Assembly: GCA_902798915.1 (NCBI GenBank)
Contig: CADBYM010000037.1
Location: 1-34,840, forward strand
Source of the DNA: an uncultured Coriobacteriaceae bacterium
Lineage (GTDB): Bacteria; Actinomycetota; Coriobacteriia; Coriobacteriales; Atopobiaceae
DNA: 34,840 bases
Direction of reading: 5' to 3'
The notes below the pieces were generated by a model. It was not told where the DNA came from. It saw only the letters and a program-made list of their open reading frames with translations, and made no database searches. Made by a program: the position numbers and the translations under genes. Below, piece by piece: positions 24,860 through 32,408 of this stretch (its first letter is position 1; every line of letters begins with the position of its first letter).

Positions 24860-25591
24860 TTATGCAAGCTCCAGCCCCTTTGCCCACGACGTTACCTCAT
24901 CGCGTGCATCGTCCACGGATGTTCCCGCAACCGCATGTCCGTCAACAAAGCGCGCGTTGGGAATCGCTGCCTGCAGGTTAGAGGGCACTCTACCCAGGCC
25001 GGAGCCCCCGTGTGTGGTAAAGGGCACAATCGTCTTGCCCGATAGATCCACGCCTTCCACAAACGTGCGTATAATCATGGGCTCATCCCCCCACCAAATG
25101 GGACAGCCGACAAATACCACGTCGTAGGAGGAGACATCGGGAAGAGGATCGGCAATGGCAGGGCGTGCGTCTTGCGTCTGCTCCTCCTTGGCTTGATCGC
25201 AGCACGCGTCGTAGGAATCGGGATAGGGCTGGGTCGGCACGATTTCGTACTCGTCGGCACCGAGCGCCTCCGCGATGTAGCCCGACATCACCTTGGTATG
25301 ACCGACTTCGATTCGCTCGATCCCATTCGTTCCGTAATTCTCGCCGGCGCGGGAATAGTACGCCACGAGGACTTTAGCCTGCCCACCTTGCCACGAGCCA
25401 TCCTTCACACCCTGCGCCGGATTGCTTCCTTCGGAGGATGAAGCCTGCGCGGAAGGTGCGCTCTCACTTGTGGATGCGTCATTACTCTCTCCGCGCGGAT
25501 TCCCGCATGCGAAAAGCAACGAAGCCGCTGCCACCGAACCGGCCGCCAAAAGCATTCGGCGGCTCATGCTGATAGAGTTGATTGACTTCAA
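24860..25591 (-). CDS. Exported lipoprotein flavodoxin
   Basis: The protein (243 aa from TTG 25591) begins with SMSRRMLLAAGSVAAASLLF and then Ala-Cys: a twin-arginine-like start, hydrophobic core and lipobox cysteine, so it is predicted to be an exported lipoprotein. After a Ser/Ala-rich linker a flavodoxin domain follows with SRAGENYG, CPIWWGDEP and GSGLGR segments. I favour TTG 25591 because GAGGTG is six bases upstream; ATG 25597 is directly adjacent to that site and badly spaced. The similar cytosolic flavodoxin at 15707 lacks this leader. It could carry electrons outside the membrane, if FMN is loaded before export by Tat. Confidence 0.88.
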   Translation of the reverse strand: MKSINSISMSRRMLLAAGSVAAASLLFACGNPRGESNDASTSESAPSAQASSSEGSNPAQGVKDGSWQGGQAKVLVAYYSRAGENYGTNGIERIEVGHTKVMSGYIAEALGADEYEIVPTQPYPDSYDACCDQAKEEQTQDARPAIADPLPDVSSYDVVFVGCPIWWGDEPMIIRTFVEGVDLSGKTIVPFTTHGGSGLGRVPSNLQAAIPNARFVDGHAVAGTSVDDARDEVTSWAKGLELA

Positions 25592-25846
25592 TACCATCAC
25601 CTCGTTTATCCCGTTTTCCAATGCGAGCAATAGTCCGTATGCGCTGGGCCATCGCCAAACAACAAGGGCTCTAACCGCACCTTTAGCGTGCCATCTCGCA
25701 TGCGATTGCTCAATGGACGGCCTCGCCATGCGGGAGGCATATGTCACGCTTCGACTGTTTGGGTTGCATAAACCGAGTCGCAAGTCGAGTAGGCCGCCCT
25801 TTTGTTTGGGAGTGCGTTCCTCGAGTAGATTCTTCGCTGCGGCAAC
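25592..25846 (-). promoter_or_regulatory. Intergenic region between small lipoprotein and flavodoxin
   Basis: This stretch of about 255 bp separates two co-directional genes. It contains no convincing ORF. A TTGTTT/TACGGA pair with 17-bp spacing (minus strand) may be a weak promoter for the flavodoxin operon. No terminator hairpin stood out. Confidence 0.3.
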
Positions 25847-26095
25847 CTACGACAACTCGATGTCCTCTCCGGGATACACGACCATCGCGTTTACGTCATG
25901 TAGGGAGTTAAATCCCGCCTGCACGGGCACAACGGTAACATAGCCCAGTTCAAAGGTTGGGTGCCGGCCATCCCCTTCGCCCTGCACCGTCGAAGCCGTG
26001 TCCGAGGAATACTCCTCTGGGAAGGCAGCGCAGGCACACAACGCACAGACACAAACAAGCAGCACGAGCACCCAAGTGTTGCGCCTTAGTACCAT
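25847..26095 (-). CDS. Small secreted protein/lipoprotein of unknown function
   Basis: The 82-aa protein starts MVLRRNTWVLVLLVCVC and reaches a lipobox-like LCAC at residues 19-22, so it is exported. The mature part has no known domain; its end, GFNSLHDVNAMVVYPGEDIE, is distinctive. Start ATG 26095 overlaps the stop of the exported aldo/keto reductase by ten bases, with AGAGG six bases upstream, so it is almost surely a real, coupled gene. I do not recognise the family. Confidence 0.6.
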   Translation of the reverse strand: MVLRRNTWVLVLLVCVCALCACAAFPEEYSSDTASTVQGEGDGRHPTFELGYVTVVPVQAGFNSLHDVNAMVVYPGEDIELS

Positions 26096-27084
26096 GCGAA
26101 CCTCTGGTTGCGGTCAAGCGCGTCGATGGCCGCCATCTCGTCGGGCGATAGCTCGAAGTCCCACACGTTCGCGTCCTCGCGAATGTGATCTGGATTGCCC
26201 GAACCTGGAATGCAAACGTTGCCCGTTTGCAGATGCCAGCGGATGAGCGCCTGCGCCGGCGACACGCCATGGTTGGACGCGATCTCGACGATGGTCTTAT
26301 CGGAGAAGAGCACGTCGCAGTTGTCCTTGCCACCCAGCGGGAACCAGCTTTCGAGCAGCGTTCCCACATCTGACGAGGCAAGATGCTCGCGCATCGAGCG
26401 CTCCTGGAAATAGGGATGGGTCTCGTTCTGAAGAACCGCCGGTTGGATGCTCGCCATGGCACAGATGCGGTCAAAGCCGTCCTCGTAGAAGTTGGAGATG
26501 CCGATGCTGCGCACCTTACCCGCCGCAACCGCGTCTTCCATGGCACGATAGGCATCCTCGTCGTAGGTGTCCTCGTGATGAAGGAGCAGCAGGTCAACGT
26601 AGTCTTGGCCAAGCCTAGCAAGCGATCCGTCGATCGCAGCCGCCGCGTCGGCAAAGTCTGCCGTCCAGAGCTTGGTGGTGAGGAAGATCTCATCGCGAGG
26701 AACGCCGGCACGTGCGATGCCACGGCCCACGCCCTCCTCGTTGCCGTAGATTCTCGCCGTGTCGATGAGGCGCGTCCCCGCCATGAGGGCGGCATAGACC
26801 GACTCCTCCGCCTGCGCATTGGAGAGAATGTAGGTCCCGATGCCCAAGCGCGGCATATCGATGCCGTTGTTGAGCGCGACGGTGCGTCCCGCGAGGTCAG
26901 ATGGTGTGGCAGCGGCAGCTGGCGTTTGTGGAGGCTCACCGCTCCCAGCGTCCGCCTTAACACGTGCCTGCTCCGACGAACCCCGCAGCGACGAAGTGCT
27001 CTGTGAGGCACCACAACCCACAAGTCCCGCCGTCACGCTCATGCCCAATGCCACGGCGCCTCGTAAAAACTGCCTTCTGTTCAC
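26086..27084 (-). CDS. Tat-exported lipoprotein aldo/keto reductase
   Basis: I start at GTG 27084, six bases after AAAGGAG; the product (332 aa) opens MNRRQFLRGAVALGMSVTAG with a following LVGCG lipobox (Cys24). A Tat-type signal and lipoprotein cleavage are therefore predicted. After a linker, the aldo/keto reductase domain (about 66-332) has Asp108, Tyr113, Lys138 and His169 or 170. An extracytoplasmic aldo/keto reductase is odd because NAD(P)H is not normally available outside; it may use a cofactor bound before export. Overlaps the small lipoprotein gene and lies 154 bp after the Fe-S flavoprotein gene. Confidence 0.88.
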   Translation of the reverse strand: MNRRQFLRGAVALGMSVTAGLVGCGASQSTSSLRGSSEQARVKADAGSGEPPQTPAAAATPSDLAGRTVALNNGIDMPRLGIGTYILSNAQAEESVYAALMAGTRLIDTARIYGNEEGVGRGIARAGVPRDEIFLTTKLWTADFADAAAAIDGSLARLGQDYVDLLLLHHEDTYDEDAYRAMEDAVAAGKVRSIGISNFYEDGFDRICAMASIQPAVLQNETHPYFQERSMREHLASSDVGTLLESWFPLGGKDNCDVLFSDKTIVEIASNHGVSPAQALIRWHLQTGNVCIPGSGNPDHIREDANVWDFELSPDEMAAIDALDRNQRFAWY

Positions 27085-27125
27085 AGACGCTCCTTTACAA
27101 AGCGGGCACACGACGCATGCGGATG

Positions 27126-27145
27126 TGCGCCCTATTGCGCCCTAT
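27126..27145. repeat. Tandem 10-bp direct repeat in the exported reductase leader
   Basis: TGCGCCCTAT occurs twice head-to-tail (27126-27135, 27136-27145), about 42-61 bases upstream of GTG 27084, next to an AT-rich TATAAA. It may be a regulator site. Confidence 0.4.
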
Positions 27146-27170
27146 TTATAGGTTCTTTAGCGGGATGCCC

Positions 27171-27218
27171 CTACATCACGAACGAGTGCTCAACCAGGAA
27201 GTCCCAGGCCTCCTCGAC
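27171..27218 (-). pseudogene. C-terminal fragment of an unknown gene
   Basis: On the minus strand, codons read VEEAWDFLVEHSFVM then TAG, with GC-ending third positions as in real genes. An in-frame stop directly precedes them. It may be the tail of an enzyme lost from the gap between the Fe-S flavoprotein and exported reductase genes. Confidence 0.25.
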
Positions 27219-27238
27219 CTACACAATCAACGTTTTGT

Positions 27239-29227
27239 CTAAAGTGCGCGGGCGACCTCGTAAGCCTCCCATATGGCAGTCATGATGTTGCCCACCTGAC
27301 GGCCGTCACCGATCTCGTAGACGTCCACGCCAGGAGCCGCAAACTCAGCCGCGTGGCTCGCCGCCGGACGAAAGCCCAGCGCGAGGACCACGGTATCGGC
27401 GGCGAGGGTGCGCCTCTCCCCCGTCGTGGCATCCTCTACCACGGCACCTTCGTCGGTGATGGCAGCAAGAAGCGTGCCCGTGAGGATGGTCGCTCCGTGG
27501 TGCGCAAAGCCGTCGCGCAGGTAGTTCGCGTTCATGCTCGGCACGCTGGGGCCGGCCGAGAGGATGTCGGGCAGGGCCTCCACGATGGTGACCGCGCGAC
27601 CGTCGCGGCAGTAGTCAAGTGCCATCTCGCAGCCCACCAAGCCGCCGCCCACGACCACCACGCGCTGCCCGACCTTGGCGTGGCCCGCCTCGGTGAGGGC
27701 CTCGTTGCAGCTCATCGCCTTGGCATGGTCGATGCCGGGGATGGAGCGTGGCATCACGGGCACGGAACCCGACGCGAGCACCACGGCGTTTGCGCGCAGC
27801 TCGGTGACCTTCTCCGCCGTGGCCTCCTCGCCCAAACGCACGTCGACGCCTGCCTGCTTGAGCTCGCGCTGGTACCAGGCATTGAGCTCCGCCACCTCGC
27901 GCTTGAAGCTATGAAACCCTGCGGTGCGGAGGTTTCCGCCCAGCGTCGTGTCCTTCTCGAAGAGCGTCACGTCATGTCCGCGCAACGCCGCCGTCCGAGC
28001 GGCCTCCATGCCTGCCACGCCGCCGCCCACCACAACCACCTTGCGCGACGTGAGCGCGCGCTGAGGCGCATAGGACTCGGGGCGTCCCATGAGCGGGTTG
28101 ACGGCGCAGTTGACCACACCGATCTGGCCGTAGCGGTGGATGCACGCCTGGTTGCAGCCGATGCAGGGGCGGATGGCCTCCGGCATGCCGGTCACTACCT
28201 TGCGCGGCAGGTCTGGGTCGGCGATGGAGGGGCGACCGAGCGCGATGGCATCGATCTTGCCCTCCGCGATGGCCCGCTCGGCAACGTCGACTTCGTTCAT
28301 GCGCGAGCCGCAGATCACGGGAATGCGCACACCCGCATCCTTGACCGCCGCGGCGAGCTCGACCATGTAGCCGCGCTCGATGTAGCTGGGCGGACAGGCC
28401 CAGTAGTAGGAGTCGAGCGTACCCGTGTCCACAGAGAGTCCGTCGTAGCCGTATGACTCCAGGAGCTTGGCAATCTCAACCGCCTCGGCAAGCGTGCGAC
28501 CTTCCTCCTCGCTTTCGTCGAGGGTGTAGCTTGCCTTGCCCAGTCCCTTGATGCCCGTGCGAAGGCCCAGTCGGATGGTCACGGGGAAGTCTGGCCCACA
28601 GGCTTCGGCGATGCGGCAGCGCAGCTCGCGCGGGATGCGCAGGCGGTTCTCCAGGCTGCCGCCGTACTCGTCGGTGCGCCGGTTCATAATGGAGAGCGCG
28701 AACTCGTCGAGCAGATGCCCCCAATGTATGGCATGCACGTCGATGCCCGCAAACCCAGCGCGCTGCACGAGCTTGGCCGCCTCCACGAAGTTGGCCATCT
28801 TGGTCTCGATGTCCTCGGCAGTGAGGGCGCGGGTCGTGCGCGAGGGGTCCCACATGATGGTCAGCTCGCTCGAGGCCGAGAGCCCCGCGTTGCGCCCTAG
28901 GCCAAAGGCAAGCTGTACGAACATCTTGGTACCGTAGGCCGCAATGCGTGCGTTTATCTCCTGTCCCGTGCGCACGAAGGCGGCGGGGTTGTCGAGCACC
29001 GACGGGGCGAACTTCTCGAAGTCGGTGTCGATGCCCATGCCGCCCGTATAGATAAGGCCAAAGCCTCCCTGCGCGCGACGGACGTAATAGTCGATTCCCA
29101 TTTGCGTGAAGCTGCCGTCGGGCGCCACGTCAAAGCCCGGATCCATGGGCGCCACGGCAAAGCGGTTCTTGATGGTGGTCTGGCCAAGGGTGAGCGGGCT
29201 GGAAAGGTGCGGATATTGCTTGGTCAT
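27239..29227 (-). CDS. FMN/FAD/4Fe-4S NADH:flavin oxidoreductase (2-enoate reductase-like, OYE family)
   Basis: The 662-aa protein has an N-terminal Old-yellow-enzyme FMN barrel with the DVHAIHWGHLLDEF segment (163-176), then four cysteines Cys355, Cys358, Cys362 and Cys374 for a 4Fe-4S cluster. A FAD/NAD(P) module with GGGVAGMEAA (401-410) and a second GGGLVGCE follows. This is the layout of 2-enoate reductase, 2,4-dienoyl-CoA reductase, BaiCD/BaiH and daidzein reductase. It likely reduces an activated C=C bond with NADH. A GGAGAGGACC site precedes ATG 29227. It lies 42 bp after an NTF2-like gene and 154 bp before the exported reductase. The substrate cannot be told from the sequence. Confidence 0.92.
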   Translation of the reverse strand: MTKQYPHLSSPLTLGQTTIKNRFAVAPMDPGFDVAPDGSFTQMGIDYYVRRAQGGFGLIYTGGMGIDTDFEKFAPSVLDNPAAFVRTGQEINARIAAYGTKMFVQLAFGLGRNAGLSASSELTIMWDPSRTTRALTAEDIETKMANFVEAAKLVQRAGFAGIDVHAIHWGHLLDEFALSIMNRRTDEYGGSLENRLRIPRELRCRIAEACGPDFPVTIRLGLRTGIKGLGKASYTLDESEEEGRTLAEAVEIAKLLESYGYDGLSVDTGTLDSYYWACPPSYIERGYMVELAAAVKDAGVRIPVICGSRMNEVDVAERAIAEGKIDAIALGRPSIADPDLPRKVVTGMPEAIRPCIGCNQACIHRYGQIGVVNCAVNPLMGRPESYAPQRALTSRKVVVVGGGVAGMEAARTAALRGHDVTLFEKDTTLGGNLRTAGFHSFKREVAELNAWYQRELKQAGVDVRLGEEATAEKVTELRANAVVLASGSVPVMPRSIPGIDHAKAMSCNEALTEAGHAKVGQRVVVVGGGLVGCEMALDYCRDGRAVTIVEALPDILSAGPSVPSMNANYLRDGFAHHGATILTGTLLAAITDEGAVVEDATTGERRTLAADTVVLALGFRPAASHAAEFAAPGVDVYEIGDGRQVGNIMTAIWEAYEVARAL

Positions 29228-29269
29228 GCCAGGTCCTCTCCTCGGTGGTAAAACCTCGTTGCGTTGAGC

Positions 29270-29683
29270 CTAAGCGCGTTTTGAATACAGCCAGCGGCCG
29301 TCCACGCGATGAAGACGCTGGCTTACCTCGAGCGGGAAGGTCCCCTCCGCGCCGTATGCGCGGGCCGTGAGGGCGACGGTTCCCGTAAGGGTCGCCCAGT
29401 CGCCGTCGATTTCCACGTCCACATCGCGCACGTCCGAGTGGAAGTACGTAAGTGGGCCACCAACCTCGGCGATGAACTCCTCCTTGGTCTGGGTGTAGCC
29501 GCTCATATGTGTGAAGGTCGTGCCGTCCTCCACGATGGCACGCATGGCGTCGTGGTCGGCATCGACCATGGCCTGCTGCATGGCTTGGTAGGCGGCGAGC
29601 ACCTCGAGCTGCTCGGCATCGAGGTGGCTCGTGTCGGCCGTCACCACGGCCTTGCCGTCGCGGATGTCTTTGCTCGTGAACAT
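29270..29683 (-). CDS. NTF2/SnoaL-like protein (first copy)
   Basis: The 137-aa protein has the cone-shaped NTF2 pattern: an N-terminal helix (QLEVLAAYQAMQQAMVDAD), 'VEDGTTFTHMSGYTQTKEEF' and a final strand LHRVDGRWLYSKRA. Such proteins act as dehydratases, isomerases or ligand-binding partners. AGGTGACG precedes ATG 29683. It is ten bases after the aldo/keto reductase gene and 42 before the Fe-S flavoprotein, so they should share a transcript. Confidence 0.85.
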   Translation of the reverse strand: MFTSKDIRDGKAVVTADTSHLDAEQLEVLAAYQAMQQAMVDADHDAMRAIVEDGTTFTHMSGYTQTKEEFIAEVGGPLTYFHSDVRDVDVEIDGDWATLTGTVALTARAYGAEGTFPLEVSQRLHRVDGRWLYSKRA

Positions 29684-29693
29684 GCGCCGTCAC

Positions 29694-30542
29694 CTAGTCG
29701 TGCACGCGGAAGGAGAGCAGGCGCTCGGCATTGGCGGGATCCTCGGGGTCGTGCGTGCCCCCGCCCGTGTCGAGGGCGCGGATGGCGTCCATCTCGTCTT
29801 CCGTCAGCTCGAAGCCAAAGACGTCGAGGTTGGACTTGATGCGAGCAGGACGGGTGGACTTGGGCAGTACCACCAAGCCCTCCTGCGTCTCGAAGCGCAA
29901 AACGATCTGGCCGGCATCCTTGCCATACTTGGCTGCAGGACCGGTGATGGCTGGATTGCCCAGCAGCTCGGGATTGCCATGACCCAGCGGGTACCAGCAC
30001 TCGACGACCACACCCAGCGGGTCGAGCAAATCGCGCAGGGCACGTTGTTGGAAGGTGGGGTTGCACTCAACCTGGTTAATTGCGGGAAGGGTCTTGAAGC
30101 CAGGTACCCACTGGTTCCAGATCTTGGGCGTCATGTTGGAGACGCCGATGGAGCGAACAAGCCCCTGTTCCTTGGCCGCCTCCAGCGCAGCCCACGCCTC
30201 GTCCACCGGGCCGTAGGGCTGGTGCAAAAGCATGAGATCGATGTAGCCGAAGCCTAGGTTGTCCAGCGTGCGCTGGATGCCAGCGGGTGCGTCCGTTGCT
30301 GCATAGTCCTGCGGCCACAGCTTCGAGGTGACGAAGATCTCCTCTCGCGGGATGCCGCTGTCGCGCACGGCACGGCCCACGTCCTGCTCGTTCATATAAG
30401 CGGCTGCCGTGTCGATGTGGCGGTATCCGGCCTCGAGCGCGGCAAGCGTCGCATCGTAGGTAGGACCATCCGCGGGAATCATGAACACGCCAAAGCCGAT
30501 TGCCGGAATCTTGTTGCCGTCGTTGAGCTCTACGTACTCCAT
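29694..30542 (-). CDS. Aldo/keto reductase
   Basis: The 282-aa reductase has tetrad Asp44, Tyr49, Lys74 and His107 and the LPKSTRPARI NADPH-site segment. It belongs to the 2,5-diketo-gluconate-reductase-like (DkgA/YvgN) group of small AKRs. GGAGAAGG lies upstream of ATG 30542; an in-frame upstream extension is unneeded. It is preceded by an apparent terminator of the first NTF2-like gene and followed after ten bases by another NTF2-like gene, so it starts its own operon or depends on read-through. Confidence 0.93.
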   Translation of the reverse strand: MEYVELNDGNKIPAIGFGVFMIPADGPTYDATLAALEAGYRHIDTAAAYMNEQDVGRAVRDSGIPREEIFVTSKLWPQDYAATDAPAGIQRTLDNLGFGYIDLMLLHQPYGPVDEAWAALEAAKEQGLVRSIGVSNMTPKIWNQWVPGFKTLPAINQVECNPTFQQRALRDLLDPLGVVVECWYPLGHGNPELLGNPAITGPAAKYGKDAGQIVLRFETQEGLVVLPKSTRPARIKSNLDVFGFELTEDEMDAIRALDTGGGTHDPEDPANAERLLSFRVHD

Positions 30543-30592
30543 TACCTTCTCCTCTCGAATTCTTGCCAAAATGAACCAACTGCAAGGGCCAT

Positions 30593-30622
30593 CCAAAACA
30601 AAGCGCCCGGGAAACGCCGGGC
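30593..30622 (-). terminator. Rho-independent terminator after the NTF2-like gene at 30634
   Basis: On the minus strand GCCCGG pairs with CCGGGC around six bases (30605-30622), followed by GCTTTGTTTTGG. It begins 11 bp after the stop of the NTF2-like gene. The short GC-rich stem and T-rich tail fit an intrinsic terminator, suggesting that gene is transcribed alone or that expression is attenuated before the reductase. Confidence 0.55.
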
Positions 30623-30633
30623 ACCTTAGCTCT

Positions 30634-31092
30634 TTATCCGTTGTAGGGACGCTTCTCAGAAATCAGGAAGCAGGTACGACGACGCTTGATGAACCAACGA
30701 CCGTCGATCTTTACGTACTGGTCGGCGTAACGTACGTAGTTGGTGGTGATGACGTCCTTACCGTCCTCGTCGTTCACGAGCGTGGCCATGCAGTAGTTGA
30801 TGCCGGTGGCGGACTGCAAGTCATCAGCGAGCGTCACGGAGAGTTGCCCGTTGGCATGGTAGACGGCCTTTGCGGTGCTATTGACGCCCACGGTGTTCTC
30901 GAAGGCGGCCACGATGGCGTCGCGACCGGGTATCTCGTGCACCTCGCCCTCGGGCCCCACCTGGAACTCGAGCACGGCGTCCTCGGTAAAGAGGGGACCT
31001 TGTCCCTGGGCGTTGCGATCGTCGGCGAGGTTGGAGAAGTCGTTTACGAGTTCCTGGATCTCTTGCTTGGCGATGAGCTCTTCGAGGGTCAT
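30634..31092 (-). CDS. NTF2/SnoaL-like protein (second copy, BaiE-like in outline)
   Basis: The 152-aa protein begins MTLEELIAKQEIQELVNDFS and ends with YVKIDGRWFIKRRRT, a SnoaL-like pattern with a histidine in the centre (VYHANGQ). In outline it resembles bile-acid 7-alpha-dehydratase BaiE and other SnoaL dehydratases, but I cannot place the catalytic Tyr-His-Asp set with certainty. It is divergent from a TetR regulator with a palindromic site between them, so it is the likely direct target. A terminator follows its stop. Confidence 0.85.
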   Translation of the reverse strand: MTLEELIAKQEIQELVNDFSNLADDRNAQGQGPLFTEDAVLEFQVGPEGEVHEIPGRDAIVAAFENTVGVNSTAKAVYHANGQLSVTLADDLQSATGINYCMATLVNDEDGKDVITTNYVRYADQYVKIDGRWFIKRRRTCFLISEKRPYNG

Positions 31093-31122
31093 GGTGGCTT
31101 CCTTTCTCTGTGCTGCCCTTAT

Positions 31123-31136
31123 GCAACTTGAGTTGC
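31123..31136. promoter_or_regulatory. Palindromic candidate TetR operator
   Basis: GCAACT-TG-AGTTGC is a perfect 6-bp dyad in the 159-bp divergent region, 31 bp upstream of the NTF2-like ATG and overlapping a possible plus-strand -35 (TTGAGT, 31129-31134) with TAGTAT 17 bp downstream. Binding there would affect both genes. Confidence 0.5.
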
Positions 31137-31251
31137 TTATCCGTTGGCTATAGTATTGGGCAGGGCAAAGGCCGGCTCAATGGGCGGCTTTGCAGCAAGC
31201 GTGACTTATGCCACCAATCCATGCAAATCGTTGCACATCTCTGGAGGAACC

Positions 31252-31812
31252 ATGCGCACCACGCCAGCACACGACCTGCGCGTCACCAAGACACTCGAGG
31301 CCATCGACACCACCTTCCGCGCCATGATGCTCGAGAAGGGCTATGCCGGCATCACCGTCAAGGAGCTCTGCGAGCGGGCGCGCATAAACAAGAAGACCTT
31401 CTACCGCTACTACGAGACGCTCGACGACCTGATGGCCGAGGTCATGGCTACCTATGCGGCTGCATGGCGGAAGCGCACGGGCCACCTGCGCATGCCGGAA
31501 GACATCGCCGAAGTCACGCGTGAGTTCTTCCGCTTTGGCGCGGAGCAGGACGCGCTCTACGACGCCATCACCTGCGATCCCACATGGGACGCCGTACAGC
31601 GGAGCCTGCAGGACGACGCCTCGGGCGAGCACGTGGAAAACGTGCCGGAAGGCTACACGCCCGAGCGCTGGCACCAGGTGTACGCGTGGCAGTCCGGAGC
31701 GGTGCTCAACATGTATCGGGCGTGGGTGGCAGACGGCAAGCGCATCCCCGTGGATGAGCTCGTCGAGCTCGCCGTCGGCCTCATCTGCCACGGAATCGAC
31801 TCGCTCGCGTGA
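31252..31812 (+). CDS. TetR-family transcriptional regulator
   Basis: The 186-aa protein has the N-terminal TetR helix-turn-helix (ITVKELCERARINKKTFYRY, about 31-50) and an all-helical ligand domain. ATG 31252 is preceded by GGAGG. It is divergent from the NTF2-like gene at the head of the redox cluster and is the only intact local regulator there, so it probably represses the cluster or itself through the dyad at 31123. The ligand is unknown. It is followed by a palindrome that it shares with the convergent isomerase gene. Confidence 0.92.
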   Translation: MRTTPAHDLRVTKTLEAIDTTFRAMMLEKGYAGITVKELCERARINKKTFYRYYETLDDLMAEVMATYAAAWRKRTGHLRMPEDIAEVTREFFRFGAEQDALYDAITCDPTWDAVQRSLQDDASGEHVENVPEGYTPERWHQVYAWQSGAVLNMYRAWVADGKRIPVDELVELAVGLICHGIDSLA

Positions 31813-31820
31813 TGGGTACC

Positions 31821-31848
31821 AACAAATGGGGACTGTCCCCTATTTGTT
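31821..31848. repeat. REP-like palindrome overlapping the isomerase stop codon
   Basis: AACAAATGGGGA and TCCCCTATTTGTT pair with one bulged base around CTG. GGGGACTGTCCCC-type palindromes are common extragenic repeats in many genomes. Here the repeat lies between convergent genes and supplies the last codons (TNK, stop TAG 31842-31840) of the isomerase. It could also act as a weak bidirectional terminator. Confidence 0.5.
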
Positions 31849-32397
31849 AGTCAAGCGCTCCTCAAACACGATCTTGTCACCCTCGCGCTTGACGCGGAAA
31901 GCGAACTCACGCCGCTCGACGGAGGCGTAGTCGTGGCCAGAAACGGTGGGCCAGCACGCGCCAACCCACAGCTCGTCGGTCGCGGAGGTGTTCACGCAGC
32001 GGTGTGCGAGGCGACCGTCGATGTGGTGGAGCGACCCCTCGCACATGCGCTCGGCCCACGTCTCGCCGTCCTCGTCCATGAGCAACAGCAGCCCCTCGCC
32101 GCGCAGGCAAAAGTAGTATTCGGTGCAGTCGCGATCCTCGTGAAAGTGGCCGCGCGTCATGTTGCACTCGCCGTTGGAGTCCACGGGCCTCATGACGGTG
32201 AGGCCCCACAGCAGGTTGCCCTGCCGCTCCGGCCCCTCGTCGTGCGTATAGACCTCGTACACCACGGGATCGTCGTCGCGAGGGTTCTGGTATAGGCACG
32301 CGACGTCCCGGTAGTGCCTGACGGCCTTCGTCACGTTCTCGCCCTCGAGCACGCCACTCGCGAGGTGGTGCATCACGCGCGGATCGATTACCTTCAT
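31840..32397 (-). CDS. Archaeal-type cupin glucose-6-phosphate isomerase
   Basis: The 185-aa cupin has ligands His84, His86 (GHFHED), Glu93 and His132, the same spacing as remembered for Pyrococcus furiosus phosphoglucose isomerase (His88, His90, Glu97, His136). It should interconvert glucose-6-phosphate and fructose-6-phosphate or a related sugar phosphate. AGGAGG lies seven bases upstream of ATG 32397, and the gene is 11 bp after a related cupin gene. Its last codons lie in a palindromic repeat. Confidence 0.85.
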   Translation of the reverse strand: MKVIDPRVMHHLASGVLEGENVTKAVRHYRDVACLYQNPRDDDPVVYEVYTHDEGPERQGNLLWGLTVMRPVDSNGECNMTRGHFHEDRDCTEYYFCLRGEGLLLLMDEDGETWAERMCEGSLHHIDGRLAHRCVNTSATDELWVGACWPTVSGHDYASVERREFAFRVKREGDKIVFEERLTNK

Positions 32398-32408
32398 CTT
32401 GGACCCTC

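Noticed and set aside
27353..28456. 367-codon plus-strand frame inside the Fe-S flavoprotein gene
   Set aside because: Antisense shadow of a clearly functional minus-strand gene; His/Arg/Ala-rich with no recognisable fold.
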